Source: Rhinopithecus roxellana
Taxonomy: Eukaryota > Chordata > Mammalia > Primates > Cercopithecidae
Direction of reading: 5' to 3'
DNA length: 64,000 nucleotides
NCBI RefSeq assembly: GCF_007565055.1
Contig: NC_044560.1
Coordinates: forward strand, 120,959,391-121,023,390
Shown: piece by piece, positions 39,783-64,000 of the stretch
Layout of the letters: each line of letters starts with the position of its first letter
How positions within the stretch are numbered: position 1 is the stretch's first letter
Translations under genes and position numbers: made by a program
Notes under the pieces: model-generated
What the model was told of the DNA's origin: nothing
The model's input: only the letters and a program-made list of their open reading frames with translations
The model's database searches: none

Positions 39783-40362
39783 TTTTTGAGACAGAGTCTC
39801 TGTTGCCCACGTTGGAGTGCAGTGGCGCAATCTTAGCTTATTGCAACCTCCACCTCCTGGGTTCAAGTGATTCTCCTGCCAGGTGCGGTAGCTCATGCCT
39901 GTAATTCCAGCACTTTGGGAGGTTGAGGCAAGTGGCTCACCTGAGGTCAGAGGTTCAAGACCAGACTGGCCAACATGGTGAAACCCTGTCTCTACTAAAA
40001 ATACAAAAAGTAGCCGGGCATGGTGGCGCATGTCTGTAATCCCAGCTACTCGGGAGGTTGAGGCAAGAGAATCACTTGAACCCGGGAGTCAGAGGTTGCA
40101 GTGAGTGAAGGTTGCACCACTGCATTCCAGCCTGGGTGACAGACTGTCTCAAAACAAAACAAAGAGATTCTCCTGCCTCAGCCTCCAGAGTAGCTGGGAT
40201 TACAGGTGCCTGCCACCACACCCAGCTACTTTTTGGATTTTTAGAAGAGATGAGGTTTCACCATGTTGGCAAGGCTGGTATGGAACTCCTGACCTCAGGC
40301 AATCCGCCCACCTCGGCCTACCAAAGTGCTGGGATTACAGGCGTGAGTCACCATGCCTGGTC
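39783..40362. mobile_element. Minus Alu interrupted by a plus Alu
   Basis: Minus Alu parts lie at 39783-39880 and 40165-40362. The inserted plus Alu (39881-40164) is flanked by gattctcctgcc on both sides. Confidence 0.88.
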
Positions 40363-40532
40363 ATGAATTAAGTTGGTTCATACAATCCTCCATCCAACCT
40401 CATGGGATGATAGGTAATTTTCTCACAAGGGAATACTTGCTTTCTGAAGGGAGTTGTTTATAGGTTAAGCAAAACCAATTTAAGAGCCTTCAGCAAAGTA
40501 ATACGAAAAGTTCCTGCTAATTTGGCCAGGTG

Positions 40533-40690
40533 AGAGACAGGGTCTTGCTCTGCTGCCGAGGCTACAGTACAGTGGGGCAATCATAGCCCACTGTAACCTC
40601 AAATCCTTGGGCTCAAATGATCCTCCTGCCACAGTCTCCCACACAGCAAGGACTACAAGCATGTGCCACCATGCCCAGCTGTTTTGATAG
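40533..40690 (-). mobile_element. Old Alu fragment
   Basis: agacagggtcttgctctgct to gtgccaccatgcccagc. Confidence 0.75.
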
Positions 40691-40811
40691 AGACAGGTCC
40701 TGTGTTGCTCAGCTGGTCTCTATCATGCTTGATCCCTACCCTATTGACTCCAATAAGGATGGCACCACGTACAAGAAGTGAATGAGAGCCAGAGCTAGAA
40801 CTGAGACATAG

Positions 40812-41110
40812 GGCCAGGCGCAGTGGCTCCTGTCTGTAATCCCAGCACTTCGGGAGGCTGAGGCATGTGGATCACCTGAGGTTAGGAGTTCGAGACCACC
40901 CTGACAAAAATGGAGAAACCCCATCTCTACTAAAAATGCAAATTAGCCGGGTGTAGAGGCACATGCCTGTAATCCCAGCTACTTGGGAGGCTGAGGCAGG
41001 AGAATCGCTTGCACTGGGAGGTGGAGGCTGTGGTGAGCCAAGATCACGCCATTGCACTCCAGCCTGGGCAGCAAGAACGAAACTCCATCTCAAAAAAAAA
41101 AAAAAAAAGA
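40812..41110 (+). mobile_element. Alu
   Basis: gggccaggcgcagtggctcc start. Confidence 0.9.
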
Positions 41111-41974
41111 GAGAAAAAAGAAAACGAGACACAGGGTTTATTGAGAACTCAGATACGGGGCAGTCCAGGAGCAGCAGGCTGGACAAGAAAACCACTATCA
41201 TTTGTAAGAAGCATGCAGTTCATACAGTATTTTCACTTATCACCCTCCACCCAGCTCAAAACAAAGGGCCTCATTCAAGGAACAGGCCAGGGGTTCAGAA
41301 ACCTCTGGGTTGGCCACTCCCAGATTCCTTTGTTTGGAACGTTGAACCAACACTCTTCTTAGACCACAGGGTCATTCTTAAGGTGTGCTTGAGTTATTAC
41401 TGTCAGATGTATCTGTTATACAGTCTCGAACTCCTGGCCTCAAGGATGTTCTTGCCTTAGTCTCCCAAAATGCTGGAATTAAAGGCATGAGTCCCTGTAC
41501 ACGACAAGATGGGTTTTTATTAATCTCTTTGTTAGTTTCATCAACCCAGAAGACAGGGGAGGGTATGTAAAATAAAAATATTAGAAAATGGGCCACATTT
41601 TACAAATTCAGATTGTATCTCCAGTTAAATGAGTTCCCCTATTACTGTGTAATTCACAAGAAATTCTCCAAGAGGGAGTTACCAATCCAACACATATTTA
41701 CCCACGACTTCCACGGTGGCTATTCTGTCAGGATACGCTTGAACTCAATGACAGAACATGCAGATCATAATCAGTTCATATCTATAATCTTGGACTGGAG
41801 GCAAATGCATATAGTTTGCCAAATATGAAAAGGTGAGGTGGGCAAAGGGAAATGCCCTTGAGATCCTTGAAAAGAAAGAAAATTCAGTTATACGTTTGAT
41901 ACTTAAATACATGGGACAGCACTTTGTTAAATTTCAAGATAAAAACCAAAAGCATGCCAGACAGTATAAGGTTA

Positions 41975-43396
<1,422 letters not shown>

Positions 43397-43524
43397 TTAT
43401 TTCTTAATGTAATGGAAAATAAACAAAATTCATTTTTGTGAATTTTTTTCACAAAGTTCATTTTTGTGAAGCAACAGACATGAAGAGACACTTTACCTAA
43501 AAAGAAATAACCATGTATTTAAAA

Positions 43525-45148
<1,624 letters not shown>

Positions 45149-45566
45149 GCCTGGTACTTCTTAAAAAGTTTTACCTACCACGTGACTCAGGCACTGCACA
45201 TGGAGATATTAACGTAAGAGGAGTAAAATATATGGATATGAAGAATTATATTCAAATGTCTGTATCCGTATTATTTATAACAGACAAAAGTGAGAAGCAA
45301 ATCAAATATAAACAGATGGATTAATATGCAAACAATGATGTTTCACAGCATGTCATACTTCTTAGGAATATAAAAGGAATGAATTAGTCATATATCATCA
45401 CTAATAGCAAAATAAATGACACAGTAGAGAACCCAAAAATGAAAAGAGGAAATAGTTTAAGATATCATTCATATAAAATTTCAGAAAACACAAACTAATC
45501 TGTTTTAAAGCATACGAAATCAATGGTTGTCTGAAGAGCAGAGAGGAACATCCTATTAAAAGGCTC

Positions 45567-47535
<1,969 letters not shown>

Positions 47536-47656
47536 TTTCATGGGTTTCTATGAAAGTCTAAACTTCTCACACGGTACAGTTTAAACATGTATAGTTTACT
47601 GAATGTCATTTATTCCTTATTATGGCTTTAAATAATTGGTTCAAAAGAAAAATGTG

Positions 47657-47818
47657 GGCTGGACGTGATGGCTCAGGCCTGTAATCCCAGCACTCTGGGA
47701 GGCTGAGGGAAAAGGATTGCTTGAAGAGTTTGAGGCTGCTGCAAACTATGATCTTGCCACTGTACTCCAGCCTGGGTCACAGAGCAACACCTTGTCTTAG
47801 AAAATAAAAAAAAAGAAA
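47657..47818 (+). mobile_element. Internally deleted Alu
   Basis: Alu start and end are joined across a deletion of about 130 bp. Confidence 0.75.
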
Positions 47819-48339
47819 AACATGGATTTTCTATTATTTTTGACAAACATGCTTGACAACTATACAAAATCTCATGTCCTAAGTGTGGCAATGAGTCTCT
47901 GTGGTAGCAAATACTGATTGAGCCAGGAAGGTCATTTTCACCTGATTAGACTGGAACACTGGTTGGTCACAAAGACCACATCACTGGACTAAGAGATCTC
48001 CTTTCTCCCTATCCTCTTCCTCCTGCCAGTGCAGGAATGGCCCTGAGGTGAACAGCTGAGAAAAGGTACAGGAATCCACAAATCCTTTATATGATTTCCT
48101 TTGACAATGGCCTCAGCTACACAAGATTCATAATTACGGAGGTTCTGAGAATTTCTGTACCTGAAGGCCCACCACACACAGTAACTGAATCAATGTGGAT
48201 GTCCTTTTGAATGACGTGCATTCCAACTCTGTTCTTGCAGCGTCCTCCACTGCCTATAAATGCAGAAATTCTATAAATTATGATTTCCTGTTATAATCTC
48301 ATAACCTGGGACACCACCCTATGAAACTCTGGATATCAG

Positions 48340-49160
48340 GGCACACGGCTGCACTGCAGGATCTAGGGAACAGATTTCCCTCAGCAGTACTGAGCAGAAT
48401 GCAGTATCCCTTGTAAAAGACAGAAAAATCTCATGTTCATCTCAGAAGCACCAGAGGATGTCACAACACTGTTCCCTTCTCAGGTTGATCTATAAACCCA
48501 GAAATTATTGGAGTATCTAGTCAACAAATAAGGACCACAAAGTTCTGGAGTCTTTGGAGGCCTTGGGCAGCCATGAAAACTATGCCACAAGTGAAGAGAC
48601 AGTATATTCTGTCATCATACTGTCCCCTCTGAGGCACTCAAAGTCCAGTGATCCCAACAAAAGTTGTTTGCCCCTTTAGGACATCAGAACCCACTTGTTT
48701 CTGAACCACCCCAAAGAGTAAATACAACTCTCAAGATTGAAGGAAGCTTAAACAATAAGGCCTTAGTCATTGCGCAAATCAGAGCAATGGGAGGCAGAAT
48801 GTTCTTTGGTTGGAACTTAAGAGGCTGAAAAATTCCACTTAAAGAATCACACGAGACCCAAAAGGTCCCTGAAAAAGGTAGTCCATCTTTTCAAGCTGAC
48901 AGAAGACTCCTCTGGTCCAGTACTGAGATAGATCCATGGTCTCACTCATCAGAAATAAATGAGAAAGGAATGACAGCCAAGACTACTCACCAATTCCTCT
49001 GGCCAATGAAAGACAACCAAAGTTTACTTCCGGAACATCATGGGGTGAGTGGAAGATGCACGGTGAACACCTGCCTCGTGGCCGACAGAGAATGGCTGCC
49101 AGATAACTGGCAGTCACATAAGTCTGGCAAGGGAACACGGCAGGGTGAAAAATGCCATGC
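48340..49160. repeat. 3' flank of ZNF418, copy of 1-692 and 1,609-1,800
   Basis: Same sequence blocks as the ZNF814-like 3' flank but without the Alu cluster. No gene seen. Confidence 0.7.
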
Positions 49161-49289
49161 AGCTCTAACATAATCGAGTTTATGCAGATGCTGTATGTAT
49201 GTCATTCAATATAGGCAGATGGCTCCTCATAAGGCATCTCCTCCAGTGTTATGTTTTACAAGAAGTAATGTTTCCTGTACGTGTACAGT

Positions 49290-49518
49290 GTTTCCTTAAG
49301 AGAACAATCTGTTATCCGATGAGAGAAGGTGGAAGGCTTTCTCACATTCGTCGCACTCAAGAGGCACTTCTGCAGTGGAAGCTCTTCTGTATGTAATAAA
49401 GCAAGACTTCTGCATAAAAAATATCCCGTTTGTCACACTCATAAGGTCCTGATCCAGTAAGAACCCTCTGATCAAGAGCATGCACAGAGATTTAGCTAAA
49501 GAATTTCCCAAATTTCTT
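49290..49518 (-). pseudogene. Decayed fingers in the ZNF418 3' UTR
   Basis: Beyond the stop the minus strand shows broken finger motifs (YKxKKFGKFF, then in another frame PLECDECEKAFHLL), spaced as in the array. It parallels the remnants downstream of the ZNF814-like stop. Confidence 0.6.
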
Positions 49519-56579
<7,061 letters not shown>

Positions 56580-56754
56580 CCGAGTACGTGGGGAAAGCAC
56601 GGCCGGGAGAGGCGGGCGCCGTTACGGGGCCTACGATCCGCCTCTGTGCAGCGAGAAGGACTCTTCTCCAACTTCTGGGTTCAGACACCGCGGTTCGGAC
56701 CCACAGCTCCAGCGCCTCTCACCTCACAAACCACACACACACCCAACATGAACC

Positions 56755-56765
56755 AAAATGGCCGC
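56755..56765 (+). promoter_or_regulatory. YY1-like motif, ZNF418 promoter
   Basis: AAAATGGCCGC lies about 180 bp upstream of the ATG, the counterpart of 19373-19384. Confidence 0.4.
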
Positions 56766-56870
56766 TACCAGTGAACGCTGAGAATCCCACCACTACGTTA
56801 CGTGCGCACACAGAAACGCCTTTATTCTGAGCCCTTACTGGTTCTGTAGCGCTGTCATTCAATGTAGAGC

Positions 56871-56889
56871 TTACTGGGTAATGTAGTTC
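56871..56889 (-). promoter_or_regulatory. ZNF143/THAP11 (SBS)-like motif, ZNF418 promoter
   Basis: ACTACATTACCCAG on the minus strand resembles the ZNF143 SBS core. It is conserved with 19488-19504. Confidence 0.5.
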
Positions 56890-57473
56890 CCCAGGTTCCA
56901 AGGTAGTAAAGCTGCCGCTTCCCAAAGGCGCTTCTGCAGAAGTCCCAGCTCCACCTCAGGGGGCTCATTAAAGCGCGCATCCTTTTAGGGCAGAGGATGG
57001 TCTCGCCCCTCCTTAGAGGCTATATTGAGATTCCTGGGGAATCCCTGTTTGTAACTGACCACCCAAGTGTTTGCAAAAATATTAATTCACATTTTTGGAA
57101 ATTTAAGCTCCCAGGCGCTAAAAATATTGTGAATGCTCCCAAAGGCTACAAATCCAAATTCGTGTATCACTTTATACAATCGTTTAGACACAAAATGCCT
57201 GCACTGGAAGTAGAGACTGATAAATATTACTGTGTTATAATTCACATGAATGTACTCCTGTTACCGGATGGAAAGTCTTGACTGTGAATTGTCCAGGTTG
57301 TTGGTGCAGTGAACAAAGAAGTGAACAAAACGCACAAAAAAAGCAACGAAAGAACGAACCAATGAAAGCGATTTATTGAGGTGAAAGTACACTCCACAGA
57401 AGTGGAATGCAGGTGTGTGAACAGGCGACCAAGGGGCTCAAGAACCCCGATTACAATGTTTTTTAGGGTTTTA

Positions 57474-57515
57474 TTAGGTTGCTGCAAAAGTAATTGCGGT
57501 TTTTGCCATTAATAA
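57474..57515 (+). mobile_element. Half of a MADE1 (mariner-derived) element
   Basis: ttaggttgctgcaaaagtaa, then ttgcggtttttgccatt: the MADE1 terminal inverted repeat. The second arm is missing. Confidence 0.88.
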
Positions 57516-57938
57516 TAAGCTAGAATTTTATAGTACCCCAAGAGCTCTTTAAAGGCCTCCAAGTCTATGAAGGATTGGTGCACAACCAATCAGGCTGAAG
57601 TGGAGACTTCTGTCTTGTTATCACAGGAGTGAGGATATGGCCTGTGTGCTGCCTCATCTTGCCTAGAACTAGCTGCACCTGCTGTTCTTTCGCTTATGGC
57701 TTCATCCTTGGTTCCCCTAATTCCCTATTCTCCCGCCTCACTCTGAGGCATTAGAGTTGGTTTTTCAGTCTGCCAGGAACAAGATAACTAATCCAGATAG
57801 GACCATGCCCAGGAAGACAGAGGAGAGGCTAAAGCAAGAGTACAAAGGTGAATCAGTTGTTCCCATGGAAAAACAACTCTCCCGCTTATATAGTCAATTA
57901 TTGTGTCCAATTCATTAAGCAAAACATTATTCATGTAA

Positions 57939-58274
<336 letters not shown>

Positions 58275-58601
58275 CATCTAACTTATATTTTCAACCCATT
58301 TTAGGAACTTGAAGTCAGTCTCAGGTAAAGAACAATGAGAGAAATCCCAGGCGGTGATGATCTCCACCTGGAGACATTGGGCGTATGTTGAATTATCGAG
58401 CTTGTATCTTTCCTGGGAAGTGATTATCATTTGTTTCTCTTGTGACAGCGGGGAGTGTTCTGCATGAGGAATATGACACCAGAAAGAGGAGAAATGCCAG
58501 TTACAGAAACTTATTACCAACGACTATCTAATAAATATGATGACAGAAATAGCTCTATTGAAATATTAGTGGATGGTGACAAAAATTTACGCTTCACAGT
58601 T

Positions 58602-59385
<784 letters not shown>

Positions 59386-59539
59386 CCAGAAGTTTTAACA
59401 GTGATGTCTAAGAAGACATGGAATTAAGGTCAGCATGTGATTAAAAATGGTCCCCTTGTTGGTTTTGTCATTATAATGAGATTCTTTTTCTTTATTAAAA
59501 ACATTGAACAATACCAAGGTGGAGAAAAAGTGTGCCTGT

Positions 59540-60972
<1,433 letters not shown>

Positions 60973-61149
60973 ATAGGCATTTTTCAAAGGACAACATACA
61001 AATGGTCAACAAATATATTAAAACACACTCATCACTATCTGGGAAATGCAAATCAAAACCACAATGAGGTATCACCTCTCCCCGTTTAGGATAATTATCA
61101 TCAAAAAGACAAAAACAGATGCTGGCAAGGATGCAGAGAAAAGAGAACT

Positions 61150-61478
<329 letters not shown>

Positions 61479-61792
61479 TCATCCAGCAATCCCTCTACTG
61501 GGACTTTATCCAAAGGAAAGAAAATCATCACATTGGAGACACATCGACACCCTGTTTACTGCAGCACTATTCACAATAGCCAAAATATGGAATCAACCTA
61601 GATGTCCAACAACAGATAAATGGATAAAGAAAATGTGGTTTATACACACAAAGGAATACTATTCAAAGAGCAGAATGAAATCCTATCACCTCAGGCAACA
61701 TGGATGGAAATGGAGGACACTATTTAAGAGAAATAAGCCAGGAACATAAACATGCACATTCCCACTCGTATGTGGAAGCTTTAAAAAAAAAA

Positions 61793-62247
<455 letters not shown>

Positions 62248-62498
62248 CTACAAAATTACAACTAGACAGGAGGAATAAGTTCTAGTGTTCTATATCACTA
62301 CAGGAGAACTAAAGTTAATAATATATAATTTCAGGTTGTTGGGAGAATGGCAATTGAGACTGAATGTTCTCAATATAAAGGAATGACGAATGTTTGAGAT
62401 GATGGATATGCTAATTACGCTGATCACTCTAAATTATAGGTATCATAAAAACATCACTATGTACTCCAGGAACATGGACAATTATAATTTGTCCATTT

Positions 62499-62533
62499 AT
62501 CGCTTCTCGGCCTTTTGGCTAAGATCAAGTGTA
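62499..62533 (+). pseudogene. Truncated U2 snRNA retropseudogene with target duplication
   Basis: atcgcttctcggccttttgg, then ctaagatcaagtgta: the first 35 nt of U2 snRNA, unchanged. It is flanked by the 17-bp repeat tataatttgtccattta at 62483-62499 and 62532-62548, so it was inserted by an L1-type mechanism. It is too short to be a working snRNA. Confidence 0.92.
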
Positions 62534-62701
62534 TAATTTGTCCATTTAAAAACAAAGAATTTTTTTTAAAAAAGAAACCATTTGGTTTTATGTGTGGACA
62601 TAAGAGAGACAAAGTAGTACGTATACATATAAATTTATTTGTATAAAACAAAATTCAGAGAACATATACTAAATATAAAGCATGGTTATTGAAAATACAT
62701 A

Positions 62702-62711
62702 TTTATTTATT
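62702..62711 (-). terminator. Possible polyadenylation signal of the ZNF256-like gene
   Basis: Overlapping AATAAA hexamers on the minus strand, about 65 nt past the stop codon. The distance is short, and another AATAAA-like site occurs near 62,632. Confidence 0.35.
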
Positions 62712-62776
62712 TACATCTATGAATTCTGCAGGGACACTTCTCAGTCCATAACAGCCCTATGTGTGTTACCTAACCT

Positions 62777-64000
62777 TTATCCCTTGTGAACATGCTGATG
62801 TTTTAGGAGGTTGGAGTTGAAGGTAAAAGATTTTCCACAGTCACTACACTCGTAAGGCCTTTCCCCACTGTGAACTCGCTGGTGATTACTGAGGTTAGAG
62901 CTCTGGCTAAAGGATTTTCCACATTCACTGCATTCATAAGGCCTTTCTCCAGTGTGAACTCTTTGGTGTTTAACGAGGCTAGAGCGGTTACTAAAGGATT
63001 TCCAACACTCACTGCACTCATAAGGCCTTTCTCCGGTGTGACTTCTCCTATGTCTAATGAGACTGGAGCTCTGGCTAAAAAATTTCCCACATTCATTGCA
63101 CTCATAAGGCCTTTCTCCAGTGTGAACTCTCTGGTGTTGAAGGAGTGTAGAGCTATGGGTAAATGATTTCCCACATTCCCCACATTCATAAGGCCTTGCT
63201 CCAGTATGAACTTTCCAGTGTGCGATGAGGTAGGATTTACAGGTAAAGGATTTTCCACATTCACTACACTCATATGGCCTTTCTCCTGTGTGAACTCTCT
63301 CATGTACAATGAGGTCAAATTTCCTGCTAAATAATTTTCCACATTCATGACATTCATGAGATCTTACTCCAGTATGAACTTTCTGGTGTTGGAAGAAACG
63401 AGATCTATAAGTAAACAATTTCCCACATTCACTACACTCATAAGGCCCTTCTCCAATGTGAAGTCTCCGGTGTTTAATGAGGTGACAGCTCTGGCTAAAG
63501 GATTTCCCACATTCACTGCACATATAAGGCCTTGTACCAGTGTGAACTCTCTGGTGTGTAATAAGGCTAGAACTATGGATAAAGGATTTCCCACATTCAC
63601 TGCACTCATAAGGCCTCATTCCAGTATGAATTCTCTGGTGTGTAATGAGGCTGGAGCTATGGCTAAAGGATTTCCCACATTCACTGCACTTGTAAGGCCT
63701 TTCTCCAGTATGAACTCTCTGATGTATAAGAAGGTCATACTTCCTGTTAAATAATTTTCCACATTCATCACATTGATGAGGTCTTACTCCAGTGTGAACT
63801 CTTCGGTGCGTAATAAGGCTAGAGCTTTGCCTATAGGATTTCCCACATTCCCCACATGTATAAGGCTTTTCTGAAGTGTGAACTCTCAAATGATCACTGA
63901 GGCTACAGCTTGTGCTAAAAGATTTCCCACATTCACTGCACATGTAAGATCTTTCCCTAATGAGGTCTCCCTGGTGCTGAGCACGTACATGTTTGTAGCT
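62777..64000 (-). CDS. ZNF256: C2H2 zinc-finger protein, ZNF256-like, 3' part only
   Basis: The frame is open from the window edge ([20 protein letters not shown]...) to the stop at 62777, 407 residues. It contains 14 canonical fingers; the KRAB part lies outside the window. Fingers such as [36 protein letters not shown] and [11 protein letters not shown] and the tail [13 protein letters not shown] match what I remember of ZNF256 (BMZF3), the next gene after ZNF418 in human. All zinc ligands are intact. Any internal Met near 63,943 is not a real start, as the frame continues upstream. Confidence 0.82.
   Translation of the reverse strand, partial: SYKHVRAQHQGDLIRERSYMCSECGKSFSTSCSLSDHLRVHTSEKPYTCGECGKSYRQSSSLITHRRVHTGVRPHQCDECGKLFNRKYDLLIHQRVHTGERPYKCSECGKSFSHSSSLITHQRIHTGMRPYECSECGKSFIHSSSLITHQRVHTGTRPYMCSECGKSFSQSCHLIKHRRLHIGEGPYECSECGKLFTYRSRFFQHQKVHTGVRSHECHECGKLFSRKFDLIVHERVHTGERPYECSECGKSFTCKSYLIAHWKVHTGARPYECGECGKSFTHSSTLLQHQRVHTGERPYECNECGKFFSQSSSLIRHRRSHTGERPYECSECWKSFSNRSSLVKHQRVHTGERPYECSECGKSFSQSSNLSNHQRVHSGERPYECSDCGKSFTFNSNLLKHQHVHKG

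Noticed and set aside
57474..57515. Possible mir-548-type microRNA hairpin
   Set aside because: Only one arm of the MADE1 palindrome is present, so no hairpin can form.
62483..62548. Functional U2 snRNA gene
   Set aside because: Only the first 35 of about 190 nt are present, and there are no snRNA promoter elements.

Overview
This is a vertebrate, specifically primate, genomic window. Roughly half of it is Alu SINEs. At least a dozen of these carry the variant typical of Old World monkey AluY (AluYR-type) copies: they open 'ggctcaagcctgtaatc', have 'actagccgggcgaggtgg' in the right arm and 'gatccggccactgcac' near the end. I therefore read it as a cercopithecid (macaque/baboon-like) chromosome, equivalent to the human 19q13.43 KRAB zinc-finger cluster. 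The host assignment rests on these Alu variants and on remembered human protein sequences; no search was run.

Four C2H2 zinc-finger genes lie on the minus strand in tandem. From high to low coordinate they are ZNF256-like (62,777 to beyond the window edge, 14 fingers visible), ZNF418 (49,519-56,579, complete, 657 aa), a ZNF417/ZNF587-type gene that is broken (30,190-34,466), and a ZNF814-like gene (2,619-19,143, complete but with a C-terminal frameshift, 828 aa). The three left-hand genes share one architecture. A tiny first coding exon (MAAAA...) sits in a CpG-rich promoter, a 127-nt exon encodes the KRAB A box, and one long exon carries a spacer plus the finger array. Introns and flanks are recognisably homologous between copies, so the window is a set of old tandem segmental duplications later separated by repeats.

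The main result is the ZNF417-type locus. Its KRAB exon is intact, but two AluYR-type elements with perfect target-site duplications sit inside fingers 5 and 10, and no equivalent of the CpG first exon is visible upstream. Because both Alus are of the monkey-lineage type, the gene seems to have been lost after the split from apes, where ZNF417 is intact.

The intergenic and intronic space holds an L1 with its middle deleted (10.6-15.6 kb), an LTR7 solo LTR with a perfect 50-bp tandem expansion (16.6-17.3 kb), a nested LTR cluster with a 4-bp ATAC target duplication (21.2-22.8 kb), ERV-like internal fragments (22.8-24.0 kb), two truncated U2 snRNA copies (24.77 kb and 62.50 kb), a second L1 (60.6-62.5 kb), a half MADE1 element (57.48 kb) and several microsatellites. 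Known function of the family: the KRAB domain recruits TRIM28/KAP1 and the fingers choose DNA targets, usually retroelements, so the genes act as nuclear transcriptional repressors. No CRISPR array, tRNA or rRNA gene was seen.
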